Positions 41,561 to 53,724 of a DNA stretch of 64,000 bases are shown here, one piece after another. The DNA is from Sabellastarte sp. h YS-2021 (Eukaryota; Annelida; Polychaeta; Sabellida; Sabellidae): assembly GCA_964017235.1 (NCBI GenBank), contig OZ024940.1, positions 26,169,615 to 26,233,614 of the forward strand, written 5' to 3'. The position numbers and the translations under genes are program-made. The stretch's first letter is position 1. Every line of letters starts with the position of its first letter. The notes under the pieces are model-generated. The model saw only the letters and a program-made list of their open reading frames with translations, did no database searches and was not told the DNA's origin.

Positions 41561-44500
41561 CTACATGCAGTGCCTCCTTCAGCGGATAACACATCAATGG
41601 ACATTTTTGCCGGCTCCGCCTTCTCAGTATTTTAGTTCCCACTGTGTCTGACCAGTCTGACAAGCCATTCAAGCCACTGTGCAGCTGCCTCTGTTTTCCT
41701 TGTGTTACCAGATTTGTGAGGGGTTTTCTATGTTAAAAACATACCCAGGGGGATATAAATACTCTGTAATTACATATTTTGGCAAAAACTTGACCCTACT
41801 TCAAGCTATTTTTGTGATTATTAATTTTTAATGTTTATATTTTGTGTGGAGGGTGAAAAATGTCAAATTTACCACAGTGATTTTACCCCCCCCCCCCCCC
41901 CCCACTATTTCCTTGACTTGGGGAAGGTTTTTGACAAGCTAGCGAGTTCTGTGACTACATCCCCTGACCCCCCCCCCCCCCCCCCCCCCTTAATGCACAA
42001 ATGTCACAGAATTTGGTTAGGTCCTCTCAGGTTTGTATAGGGTACTTACCCAGTGCTTTTACACAAGTCAGTTTCTGAAGTGTCTATATATGACACAGTG
42101 GAATTCTATAAAAAGCATTTAACGCCCATAGTGTCTATTCCTCACAAAAGTCTACCATTTTAAGCCACATATCTCCTCCTCCTTTTGTAGGGTATATCAT
42201 TGAAATTTTACTGCACCTTTCTCAAGTTTAAGGGACTGCCCTCCAAGTGGCGAATTTGTAAGTTGTTGTAGCATATTTCTGCAGTTTAACATGTTCCTCA
42301 AACTTTTTTCTTCCATTCTACCAACACACTTCCCGAATGATTCAACCCAGAAGTTCTTTGTACATGTAAAATAACGTAATTAAAGTTGTGTCACATTACA
42401 GAACAGGTAAAGAATCCAACACAGCCAGTGTTTGCTCTCGCAGGGGGTGGGGGAAGAAACAGAACCTTATTGCCTAAGTTATATTGGCTATACATTGTAG
42501 TCCAAAATCTGTAGCATCATCAAAAAGGTTAGTACAGAAAGAAAGCGACTGAGTATATATTACCTCATCCCCTGGGTTATATCCTATTTAGTGCTGAAAT
42601 ATATATCCAGACTGTCAAATGGAATGTGTTGTCAGCTTTTACGGACTGCACAGGAAAAACACACAGGCAGAGGATTTGATAATGGCATCCATGTTTACAT
42701 GATATCACGTCTGCAAATGTATCGATTGAGACAAGCACGCCAGACAAGGAAAACTAGTGCAAGTTTTACATTTCAAAAATAGACTGGCCTTACAAGCTGA
42801 AATTGGCTATCCGTATGGGAAGGCTTGCCTTGGAGAACGGTATCTTCTTTCTAGTATACTATGGGTATGACAAATCAATGTGCTAGCTTATTATTGTGAG
42901 AATTGGCCTGTTATTATGAGAGATAGGTAACGGTACAGTGAATTGGAAAAAAAACCCACTCGCTTCTGACCTGTGAGGGCATTGGTTCGAATCATGGTAA
43001 CAACCATAGCTGTATGTGTACATGTTTACGGCTGGAAGATTGGACAGCTAATCTGATATACCGATCTTTACTCCAATAATTTATGTTTTTAGGCATTGGT
43101 ATATGTGTCAGGCTGCAATTTTCCATGCACGACTGCCGATGCCCAACAGCGGATGGCGGACATACCAATAGTTATGTATTACTGAAATTTTTACCAGAGA
43201 TATGAAAAATCTTTCAAATGTACTTTGAGCTTGGCATACTGTGTGGATCAAGAAACAGACAGAAAGACAACATCAATTCAGATTTACCAGTGCTTAATGG
43301 TGGCCTCACATGCTCATGCAATGTTTGCAAACAGAAAAATTGGGAGGGGGGGGGGGGAATCAGGGCACCAGATCGGATATATTCAAGACAATTTGGTTTA
43401 AGCAGATAGTAGACATCCACAGTTTGTGTATCTCTGCCTCATTTTGAGTATCACAGACACACGCCCTTTTCCTCCAGACAGGCAAAGACTAAATTTTATG
43501 TCATCCTGACACCTCCAAATTTGGGTTGCATCCAATATAGCCATATTTAGTCAAATGATGTGGTTGTAAAGTTGAGACTAGTATAATATACATACTTTCT
43601 CGATATTTCTTATCGAAAATTCTCTTGCTACTGAAAAGCCAAAGTCTATGATTATTAATTATATTCCAAGATACAGTGGAAGTGTTTTATGGCATTACTT
43701 TACAAGGGCATTCCTTTTATTTGCCTAGCAACAAGTACATAAATTGTTTGATACAAACAAACAATAATTACACTCGCTGCCTGACGGGTTTGGAGTGAGC
43801 GTAATGTAATTGTATGGCGCGGTCCTCCGCAAAACATGATTCCTTTTTAGACAATATCTACTCCATAACACCAAATCTATCATTTGCCCGGGGGGTGGGG
43901 AAGGTCTTATTTCCACAAAAGGTGGGATCCACCCATGGGTTCTACTTCCTCAAAAATGATTGGGCTCTCCATTTAGACTCCAGATATTTTTTTCCAGAGA
44001 TATTTTACTAATATCGAGGGCGAGGGTTTATTATGCTCTGCCAGGCTTGTTTGGTGCAAAGAAACAGTGAAAGTTGCAACATCATATTCTCAGCATGGGG
44101 GAAATATATGAACTATTAAATAAAAATTCAACAATTGTTTCCTTTTGTTTACACTTTAACCCCCGTGCCTAGTTTCGTTTCAGCAGACCAGTTTATGAAT
44201 ATATAATGAAGACACATTCTGAGCTGATAGTGAAATTGCAAAACCTTTCTAATACCTGGTTGAGTTTGGCTGAACTCGATAAAACACACACTTTTTATAG
44301 CTAGCTTTGTCAAAGTACACCTTTCTGATGGAACAAGTAAATTGCCACTTATTCATGTTTAGGTTTAAATAAAAGCTAAGGCTTTGTTCTTATGCAGCAT
44401 TCTTTAGCCAGTCATGAGCTCGTATTCACCATTCGTGAGTTCAGATCTACCAGTTGCAAGCTTTGTGTGCGTTCGTTAGTTATTCAGGACCTGCATGTTT

Positions 44501-45232
44501 ACTTGTGTATGTAAACAACAAGGCGAATATTTTAAAGCAATGACAGTAATTCATTTTTGTCCATGTGAAACGTATACATTTCATTTGTTACAGGTTTTCT
44601 GAGATTAGCTACCAAATTCAAAGCTTTTCCGTGAAACAATTTATTTCAGAAGTTTTGTTGTTTTTTTTAATGAAAGCACACATCTTCTGCTTTTTGTTGT
44701 CATCAGAGGTGAAGGTCACAAATTGGGAAGCTCCTGGAGGTACTCTGCCCGAACGCAGAGTACATACCACCCGTGACATCATTCTTTGTATATTTGCAGG
44801 CCGTCAACTCGTGCCTTACGACTGTGAATGCTCAGCATGCAGCATTAGTTGACAAAGTATGGGTCACATGAAGAGACGAGGGGCTGTGAGGCTAGTTTTC
44901 CTATATTCTTAAGTCAGTAGTTTATAGGCGGCCGATAAAACGGACGTTACATGCCCTACTGCCTGTGAAACCTAGTGTCAAGCCTCTAGCAACGGTTTAG
45001 CTACAGAAGAGATCCAGAAAAGACCAGGAATCTGGGGAAAGGGGGGCAGTGCACCATTATAAACAAAAAACAAAGTTGTCCACGGTTTCCACGGAAAGTA
45101 CAGATACAAGAATATTACAGCAAGTATACACTTTCACTGTGGAGACGTGGGCTGAGACAGAATGGCAAAGAATGGGGAGGGAAGACAGTAGATGAGCTAC
45201 AGAAATGATAAAGTCACCTGCAGTTGAGAGTT
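41561..45232. other. Gene-free interval
   Basis: About 3.7 kb without a gene or recognised repeat family. It holds two long poly-C tracts (18 bases at 41886-41903 and 22 bases at 41968-41989) 64 bp apart, and G-rich tracts near 43344 and 43890. Open frames of 60-95 codons are scattered on both strands without protein-like composition. Confidence 0.45.
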
Positions 45233-45375
45233 TTTTTTACGTTGATCCTGTTCAACAGCTCGGGTGATATTGTGGACAGGTTCTTAGCATTGTAACGTGT
45301 GGAAGTGAAACCCATACAAAGCCTGTGATTAGATTTCAAACTTGCTAACCCACGATGCCACTGAAGATCTCTGTT
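45233..45375 (-). mobile_element. SINE family A, copy 14 (diverged)
   Basis: Minus strand: 'CCTGTTCAACAGCTCGGGTG', GGTTCTTAGCATTG, 'TCAAACTTGCTAACCCACGA'. Confidence 0.65.
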
Positions 45376-46282
45376 TACATATCCAAGTATATTTTGGCCA
45401 CATGTACTCAAGTAACAATTTTAGAATAGAACAGAAACATCTATATATCACAAAATTGACACACAACATCCTCTAATGGCCTTAGTGCAAAAAAAGGGAA
45501 AGTCGAGGGACATGCCGAGTCAAAATCCCAATTTAGCGCCCGCAAGGGGAGATATACTATGGTGGAGGGCATGCAAGTCTAAACAAGTAGGTCTTTAACT
45601 GGCTTCAAAACCCTGTTATTGTGTTCTGTGGTGAGACCGATTGTGGGAGTCTGTTCCATCCAGTGGGAGAAGCCATTGCAAAACCTCGGCTACCAATGGC
45701 CTTCTTAGGACGAACTGAAGAGAAAGCCGATTTCCACAAGTAAGGCTACTGGTTTAGATTAAGGATGATAAGTATGCGGGTTGGGAGAATTTGATAACCT
45801 TTAAGTAAGACCTCAGTCGCACCTTTTCTTACTGGAGTCATAAGCTGCCAGCAAATGGGGTGGTATATATGTTCCGTTTTGGGCCAGTATATTTTCTTCG
45901 TATATTTTCTTTAGGATGCCTTCATTGGAATTTGCTGTTTGGAAGAACACGTTTCAGATGAGGCGGAACCCAGTTTGTGTTCAGGACCACATTTTCTTAA
46001 TTTCTTCACGCTGGTAGGGTGAAGGGAGGGGGGTGGGTGAATGTTTGAGGTGACTTGTTCTTCAACCTGTACCATCCAGATAATGAGGGCCATAAGGATG
46101 AATCGCCAACTGGAAAGCAGGTACGAACACAAATGACCGTAAGCAGTGGTGTGACCATAACATAAGTTTAGTGTGAAGGTGGACTATGGAGAGACAAAGA
46201 TGGTTTCCTTGTGAAAAAAAATAAAACAACCTTTGCAAGAGAATAAGGTAATTGTGCTTATTGTAAAGGTAAAAAGATTGGA
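45376..46282. other. Unassigned; possible old element at 45580-45860
   Basis: The stretch 'GTCTGTTCCATCCAGTGGGA' then GAAGCCATTGCAAAACC has the look of a conserved transposon fragment, but I cannot place it. No gene. Confidence 0.25.
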
Positions 46283-46425
46283 GTTTTACTTCCCCGTTCA
46301 ATAGTCGGAGTCATGTCGCGACAGGTTCTGGGCAAAATGCCATTTGCGGTTAGGCGAACTTACACAGAGGTGACAGCCTTTGATTTGTGATGCCAAAGCT
46401 GCTAACCCACTGGGCCCCGGAGTGT
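46283..46425 (-). mobile_element. SINE family A, copy 15
   Basis: Minus strand: TTTTACTTCCCCGTTCAATA at left, 'GGTGACAGCCTTTGATTTG', head 'TGCTAACCCACTGGGCCCC'. Confidence 0.7.
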
Positions 46426-47429
46426 TGGTGAACCGTGCATTGTTTATTTTCATTTGTTTAACTGATCCCACTTCTGACACCATTAAATAAACATTTGCTG
46501 CTAAACCACGTTTATTTATCTGAGCCATCACACATGCACTGGTTCACACTAATTAAACCACATCTATAAGGTCTTTCATAAACAATGCACGGATTACCAA
46601 CATACGGTACCGTTTTCAGTCTTTCTAGAGTGATAAACAGTGCACGGATCACCAACAGGAGGACTTCATTGAAATCTATCCTATCAACATTCTTTGGGCC
46701 AGGCAAAGGCTAGAGGTAAAATCATCAGTGTCATGACCAAACTGAAAAGAGAAACTACATATAGCCCACTCTATATTCTGCCTTGTACGTATTAGTTATT
46801 CCTGCGCATGTACAAACAAGCTCGCCGATTTATGTGACACACACAAAAAGACACGTGTGTTCCTGATAGTCCAAGCTATACATAGATAAGGCTCCAGTTC
46901 AGTTATTACCCAAGGAGGAGTGAAACCTTTGGGGGGGGGGGGGGGGGGGGGGGGGTCCTGTGGCTTTGATATCAGACAGCACCTTCAATCAATAAGTCGA
47001 CTATAGCCAATAAAGCTAGTACATGTCACACCAACCATAGATCCTCCATCAATCACTCCTTGCTGAGTATTTCTAAATAGGACAGTATAGTTTAAACTGT
47101 TTGTATTTATGTTCAGTTTGAGCCAAACTTAAAGATACCCTAGTCTCTCTAGGTTTCTTGACAGACAGCTCCCCTCCACCCCCCCATGATATACTTGTGC
47201 ATAAAAAATTCGGAAATAAGAATTATTTGGGTACCAGCTTACGGAGACTCTACAGAGCCGTCGTATTGCTCCAAGCCTTATAGCTTGGCACAACTTAAAC
47301 ACCTTTATCGTTGTTTGTGCTTGTTTGAAGTGTAACAACGTGCATTTGTATTGATTAAAAATATACAGTCACATTAGCAAGCCATACGCAGACTTTACTC
47401 AGAAAAAAGTTGAACCATTTAATGGATTG
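46426..47429. other. Non-coding spacer with a 25-base poly-G tract
   Basis: A pure run of 25 G at 46931-46955. A motif with 'AACAATGCACGGATTACCAAC' type sequence occurs twice near 46581 and 46636. No gene. Confidence 0.45.
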
Positions 47430-47980
47430 TAGATTCGTATTGTGCTGTACATTTATACCAAATGCAAAAGCACTCTTTGACCCATCCCAACCGCACAAGT
47501 ACATCCCAAGCTCTCTAGTGGCATTCCCCTAATTGAAGAAGTCTCCAGGTATGACCATGTATCAACATAGCCGAGGTTGTTTGGCCTACTACCACTGCGG
47601 ATAGGATCCAGTGACAGATGACCACCATATAAAGCTCCCTAGTGGCATTTCCCTAACTGAAAAGGTGTCCAGGTCTGACCATTTATCAACAATACCTGAG
47701 ATTCTTTAGCCTACCACTGCGGATAGGATCTAGTGACAGATGACCACCATATAAAGCTCTCTAGTGGCATTTCCCTAACTGAAAAGGTGTTCAGGTCTGA
47801 CCATTTATCAACATACCTGAGGTTCTTTAGCCTACCACTGTGGATACGATCTAGTGACAGATGACCACCATACAAAGTAGTCATCCAAGTTACTATTTAT
47901 TTGCCCAAACCTGGGTTTGAACCAAGGTCCTCTGTGTTCCCGGGCAAGTGTGTTACTCATTAGGCCACAGTGGCAGATAA
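47430..47980 (-). mobile_element. SINE family C, copy 2, with an internal triplication
   Basis: Minus strand. A middle block of about 117-125 bp starting AGCTCTCTAGTGGCATT and ending GATGACCACCATATA is present three times in tandem (from about 47510, 47631, 47755). The flanks are single: 'CTTTGACCCATCCCAACCGC' at left and the head GGTTTGAACCAAGGTCC, 'CTCATTAGGCCACAGTGGC' at right. Confidence 0.8.
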
Positions 47981-48884
47981 CCTTTATTAACCTTTGACAG
48001 TGGTTTTTCAGGGACTGTTAGTACATTTCTACGTAAAATTAGTGCCCGACATTTTAACAATGCTCGAAATAAGCATGCAAATATTCCCAAAAAGCGGTTA
48101 ATTATGTTCATTGCCACTCAAGCCAAAGCCTTTTTTTCCATTTTATGTTCTTGCTGGAGCAAACCTGTGGGATATCCTCTTTTTGAAAAAAACCTTCACA
48201 AAAACCACAGGGAATTTTCAATCCATAATCTATCGTTATGTAGATTAAAATATGTTTGTGATATGTGAGTAAAGGTATTGAGTAAAGTGCACATGTGTAC
48301 AGTAATTCATAGATACTGCAGTTTGTGGGGGGGGATAATTGACTAGAGCAGTTCAGTATTTATATTGGCCCATAATAGTTAAAAGACACAATACAAAAAG
48401 GCAGTGTTCACGACTCATACAAACTTGTTACTCACCAACAGGGGCCAGTAACTTGACAAACCGCCGGCCAAACTTTAAAATGGAGAAATTTACAAATGAA
48501 AGTCAAATTGTCTTTTTTTTTATTCAACATACTTCGCAACTTACAATATATACCATTACTTGTGGGGAAAGAAAGAGGTGTAAAATCATTGAATCTTTTT
48601 TTTTTATAATCTCCAATGTCTATCTTTGAGTTAGAAAAGCCATAATCAGACTCGTCGCCTGACTCATAATCAGAGTAAGAAGGGTCATTGGTTACTGCCA
48701 CATTTCCAGAAACAAGGATATTGACCCGATCATGCCCAAATTCGAATTAGTTCTTTCTGGTAACAGTTATGATGCCCCCTAAAACTTTCATAACCATCCT
48801 CACAGCAGTTTTGGAATTATGCTGTAAACAAACAAACAAACTTACAAACAAGCAAACGGAATGAGTAATATGGCGACGTATCTG
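47981..48884. other. Non-coding spacer with a possible family D or E fragment
   Basis: 48735-48855 has 'ATGATGCCCCCTAAAACTTT' and AAACAAACAAACAAAC, the kind of ending seen in families D and E. Nothing else recognised. Confidence 0.35.
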
Positions 48885-49205
48885 CCACCATGGCTTTTTG
48901 GGCAATGTGCTCACCTGGGAACATAAAGGAGCTGAGGTTTTAATTCAGATACAGGCAGATATATAGTGGGTCACATGATCCCTTAAAATGGCAGTCCTCT
49001 GTCACTGGGTCCAAACACCAGTGGCAAGCTAAAGAACCTCAGGGAGAGTGATAAATTCTCGTCCCTGAGATTCAATCTTTCAGTTACGGGGGGAATGTCA
49101 GTCACGAGAGAGCTTGGCCTGTACTTGTACAGTTGGGATGGGTCAAATAGCACTTTAGAGTCCTGTAGTAAAGGAGATATTGCACTAAATAACAAAATGT
49201 ATATA
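48885..49205 (+). mobile_element. SINE family C, copy 3
   Basis: Head CCATGGCTTTTTGGGCAATG, 'GATACAGGCAGATATATAGT', 'AATGGCAGTCCTCTGTCACT', CCAGTGGCAAGCTAAAGAAC, GTCAGTCACGAGAGAGCTTG and tail 'GTAAAGGAGATATTGCAC'. Confidence 0.8.
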
Positions 49206-49309
49206 AATATAAAATGAAATATGTTTAAAACAAATCTCAAGAAATGAGTGGAGGTAATGTCACAGCTCTACATAAAGGTGAAGCAGACCCGAAGTTACGA
49301 TTTATTTAT

Positions 49310-49520
49310 TTACCTTATTTATTTATTTATTTGGCTTTCAACACTGTATAGGTCATATCAGCCTGGGTGGTTTTATGGACAGAGGAAACCAGTACATACA
49401 GTTGGTTACGGTTTTGTACTGTAAACTGCTGACCATTCGTAAGCAACTACCAGCTTTCCCACATAGGGTCCGGGATGTGAACCGCAGACCTCAGAGGTGG
49501 TAGGCGAGTGTGTTAGTTAG
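49310..49520 (-). mobile_element. SINE family B, copy 10
   Basis: Minus strand with a (TTTA)n tail at left (TTTATTTATTTATTTGGC), 'GGAAACCAGTACATACAGTT' and 'GACCTCAGAGGTGGTAGGCG'; the last bases of the head are lost. Confidence 0.8.
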
Positions 49521-49739
49521 TAATGGGAATCAAATTCAAAATATAGTACTTGCTTGTTAATCTGCAGACTGCTCAAATAGAAACAAAGAGGAAGAAGATA
49601 ATGTGTTTACCAAATTGGCCAGTAAGGATTTTTGATACAAGATTTGAGCTTTTGTAATCTTAAATTTGATTCGTTTATTATGAGCAGTGTTGTGGGATCT
49701 TTTGTAGAAATTTGGCAAAGGTTAAAAAATGATGGGTAC
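49521..49739. other. Non-coding spacer
   Basis: Nothing recognised. Confidence 0.4.
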
Positions 49740-50345
49740 GAAAACCATTTGTAATAGAATGTTTCTAAAACGTTTTAAATATACCGTTTATTAAACGTTT
49801 AACGATAAATGTTAGAAAAACGTTATAAATGAACATAATAATGGCTTAGAAATTGTGCCCCCATTTAATTCTTACTTTTAGGAATTGAATGTGGGGCAAT
49901 TTTTGACAAAGTCCTCTAAAATCCCCTGTTATTGCTCACCGCCATCTTTGTTTGAACATGTTTGAAGGCGAAGGTTTAAAAATATAGGTTTAAAAAACGT
50001 TTTTGATAGAATGTTTTTAAAACATTTGACAAGCAATGTTGTTTAAACATTTTATGTGTACTGTTTATCAAACATTTCATGATAAATGTTTTAAAAACAT
50101 TTCCAGCAAAACCTTCATTTCTTCAGCTATTTTATAAATGTTTTTAAAACGTTTCAAGTCAAACCTAGCTTCTTTAATAAACGTTTTCCGTAAAAACCTT
50201 TGTCTAGAGAATGTTAATAAAACGTTTTTAAACATTACAATGTAAACGTTTACTTGGAAACGTTTAGAAAACCATAAGATATGGTTTAAAAACATTTTAT
50301 AAACGTTTAAACCATTTAAAAACGTTTCTAATGTTTACTGGGTTT
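49740..50345. repeat. AAACGTTT-rich repeat block
   Basis: Some twenty or more occurrences of the palindrome-like core AAACGTTT and its variants (AAACATTT, AATGTTT, AAACGTTAT), spaced irregularly in both orientations. The right edge is 'GTTTCTAATGTTTACTGGGT'. Probably a non-autonomous DNA element with sub-terminal repeats; no coding frame and no second copy in the window. Confidence 0.6.
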
Positions 50346-51179
50346 CCATTTTGTAAGCATGTTCTCCCTGAAAACTATGAGACTTATTTTTTTTTATCTC
50401 AAACATTAAACACCTCAAATATAAAGATTGATAAAACTAAAAAAAACATATATTCAGTCTTACCTTAAATACTGCACTATATCACCCAGTTTTAATTATT
50501 TTTGTCAGATTTCAACATACCTTCACAAAGAAACAATTGCAACAAAGGCACATTTGGAAAATAATTTTCGGTTTTACCAATTAATGTTGTATATATCCTG
50601 TCCCGTTTTGCATCAAAATATACATTTATACATACATATCTTTAGTTGCACTGTATAGTCAAAACATCCTTGCTTTTCCATTATTATTTTTTATTATTTT
50701 GGACAAATCCACTTTTGGTTGGCATATTTTGTTGAAAGCTCTTATTGATTGATATGTTTTTTAAGGTTCAGGTCTGTTTTAGGTTATTTTTCAAGGCATA
50801 GGACTGTCTGCCAAATAAAGCCCCATTTAAGTCAGTGTTATGCCACTGCAGTACTTTGTAAATTTTGTTTTTTATCAGTAAACCAGTTACTGTCGCCAAC
50901 TCAGGCGTTCTGTTATTACAATAGCTTCCCCATGCCTCCCGGTTACCTCTTGTTTGTACATGGTAGATTCAAGTTTTTGCAGAGCCGCTGCAATAAGTTA
51001 TTATGGCATAAACCCAGAGCGACAAGTATTGGGGAGATTGCTTAGGTAATTTATTCATATATTAACTACTACGCTGTAGTGGAAATAAAGACCGAGCGAG
51101 TATAGTTGATGGCTTAAACACGGCCATTATGCTGAAAAATGGTTGAAGTCCGTAAGGTTTTTAGACCCTATTTCTTAAT
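50346..51179. other. Non-coding spacer
   Basis: Open frames of under 100 codons without family resemblance. Nothing recognised. Confidence 0.35.
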
Positions 51180-51476
51180 GGCTTTTACCTTAAAATTCAC
51201 CTTCTAGGTACAGTCTCAAGAACTCCATTACCATTAGAACAATTGGCCATAGAAAACTTTAAAGAAGGTGGCCATAAATTTGCCACATTTCTTGCAACCA
51301 TTTCTAACCCATTCATTCCTTCTGCCTACTTTTCCGCACTATCATTTGATGGCTCACATCCCTCATCCAGAAATTCCCAGCCCAACTTCTCGGAAATTCT
51401 ATCTCCCCTACCGATAGTCGAGCACCTAGGTATCAATTTTGCGCTATGTAAATGTTTCTATTCTATTCTATTCTCA
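51180..51476 (+). mobile_element. Possible LINE 3' end or SINE tail
   Basis: Ends 'TTTTGCGCTATGTAAATG' followed by (TTCTA)n at about 51456-51475. GCGCTAT plus a short tandem tail also marks the end of the CR1/L2-like LINE at 40110 and of SINE C. The body is not recognised. Confidence 0.4.
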
Positions 51477-51772
51477 CAGTATATGCCTACGAATATTCAG
51501 TAAATAACTATGATTTTTTTGGCAATCAATCAGGAGAGAATCTAGGAATTTTTCATTTGCCGCGGCCTGATTTTCCAGAAAGTTGTAGTTATATGCTATA
51601 TTTATTAGGGGATGGGTATTGTATATCTCATTACTGGTCCTACCAACAAAATGGTACGCCTGGGTGTACTAGCTTACACATGAGCTACTCCCCTGTTGAT
51701 ACACACTCCGGGTCACTGCAATACACCTTGGCATTAAAATTAAACCCAACTCTGAATTTTTGCATTTTTTTT

Positions 51773-51970
51773 TTGTTGATGTTAAGTACTGTTAATGTCC
51801 TGAGATACAACAAGGAAAAACATGTGGCATAATAAATTATCAGCCTTTATATTTTGTTAATGAAATTTTGTAGTTTTTGTTGATGTTAAGTACAGTTAAA
51901 GTCCTAAGATCCAACAAAGAAAAACATGTGGCATAATAAATTATCAGCCTTTATATTTTGTTAATGATTT
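51773..51970. repeat. Tandem duplication, 104-bp period
   Basis: TTGTTGATGTTAAGTACTGT to 'TTTATATTTTGTTAATGA' is present twice (from about 51774 and 51878) with few differences, so it is fairly recent. An open frame at 51452-51832 ends in the first copy and has no supporting evidence. Confidence 0.85.
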
Positions 51971-52254
51971 TTTTGTCCGGGGTTAATGGCAGGAAAAATT
52001 ATTATTAGTTTTATTTAACTTTTTGTTATACTTCATTGATGTTTTTGGCTGACAAATTGGATCAGATTTCTTTTTATTAATTATGGCTGTCTTATTATAT
52101 GTCCTCGTAGCAATATTTAGCTAGGTCTTGATATGTGCGTCTTGCAGGAATTTTGATAAATTAGAAAAAACACATCCAACATATCTACCAAACTATCTGT
52201 GACATTCCGTTTAACAGTGTATCAGATGAAATAAAAACATTAATAAACAAGGCC
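51971..52254. other. Non-coding spacer
   Basis: Nothing recognised. Confidence 0.4.
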
Positions 52255-52490
52255 GAAAAGTATTTCGGTCTATTAGCGCAAGCGCAAAGCCATCAGAGAC
52301 ACGAGTAGTGCACTGAAGCGTTCATCGTAAGACAGACAGTGATTGAGGCCACGCCACAACTTCTGTAGAAGAGAGTCATTGTGGGAACGCCACAAGTCTG
52401 GAGACAAAAACAAAGTGATTCCTAGAAGCACCAGCCTTGTTAGAGCTCATGCTTAAAAAACATTAGTATATATGGTATATACATATATAT
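52255..52490 (+). mobile_element. Dispersed element W, copy 2 (two repeat units)
   Basis: 'GCCATCAGAGACACGAGTAG', TGCACTGAAGCG, then two diverged units (GACAGTGATTGAGGCCACGC; GAGTCATTGTGGGAACGC), then AAAGTGATTCCTAGAAGC, 'CCTTGTTAGAGCTCATGC' and TTAAAAAA. The same two flanking blocks enclose the large array at 61 kb. Confidence 0.75.
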
Positions 52491-53311
52491 TATGTATGTT
52501 TATAAATCTTGACCAACAAGAATGCATTGCTTTGCTCTACCCCTTTCCGGTATGATTTGTCCCTATACAATGCGTTGAAGGCGATTGTTAAAACCCAAAG
52601 CATTCAATTGGGAAACCTGGTGTACATATTCACAAACAAGTTGGCTAGATGGAGTCCTGCAGTTTGTGGCACAAACTATGGACTGATCTTTTCAGACCTG
52701 CTGCCCCCCCTCCCACGACCATATTTGGACTTGGTTTCAAGCTTATATAATATGCAGTTGTACTTATAAAAAAGGTCAGCTGTCCTATTAGATTAACAAA
52801 ACATATTACTGGATTTAGCCCCTATGTCGCGGGTTGATAGCCCCACAGTTTATAGAACCTTATACGGGAAAAAGGCATTATGTTCCCATTTTTAGTCAAC
52901 TTGTTTTAGTGGCGTGCTTATTCTAGCCGTAAGTATTTTCTTGTTGTGACTGACAGGCTCCATTCCCAGTTACAACTTAGGCATCTTCTAAACCTCAAAA
53001 CGCGGAGGGATCCAGATTTCGGGAATAGTAGATGTTAAGCCTATACACTGGGTCTCTGATCATAGCAGCGATGCATGCTTTAAAACCTTCATAACTGATT
53101 AAAATTAGATTTATCGATTAGGTGGTGTATTTGGCTAATTTGGTGTCAGGAAATCTACAATTTGAAAGCATTGGCAATTTAGTAAAATTGCAAACATTTC
53201 ACAGATCCATGACTTCATATGGTTCTACAGTCCTGTACTCTCAGAAACTGTAAAATATTTTCTTATGCTGATTCAAGACTTCTACAGTCTAAGGTCTCAG
53301 ATCGAAAAAAT
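52491..53311. other. Non-coding spacer
   Basis: No gene or repeat recognised over about 0.8 kb. Confidence 0.4.
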
Positions 53312-53465
53312 GCTCAGTGACCTAGTGGTTAACAAGTTTGGCATCTAATCATAGACAGTCACCTCGCGCTGCATGGCTTTGACTCCAACAACTGGCAATG
53401 CTGAAGACCTGTCCCAAGATGACCCTGGCTGTTGAAGGGGATTTAAAACCCCAGTTTTGACCTTT
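53312..53465 (+). mobile_element. SINE family A, copy 16
   Basis: Head TCAGTGACCTAGTGGTTAAC, B box GGCTTTGACTCCAACA, tail 'CCCAAGATGACCCTGGCTG' then TTGAAGGGGATTTAAAA. Confidence 0.75.
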
Positions 53466-53724
53466 GCACCAAAGCGATTGAATACGAGTTATCTTTGGTA
53501 TAGAAATAAATGGTGAAAATATTTGAAAAAAATCAAACAGTAAATGGGAAAGTTATGGCCACGTTAGTTAAGCGATTCTAGTGGCACAGAATGGTGATGT
53601 GGTTAAAGGCTGGGGGACTCTTTACATGAACTCTTGCTTCAATTTGGATCAGAATGTATCACTTGACATGCTGAATAACCTTGTCACATGTTTCCTGGCG
53701 CTTAATTTTCTGTACATGCAGATT

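Noticed and set aside
51452..51832. 126-codon open frame
   Set aside because: Starts in a LINE-like tail microsatellite and ends in a local tandem duplication; no recognisable domain or splice context.
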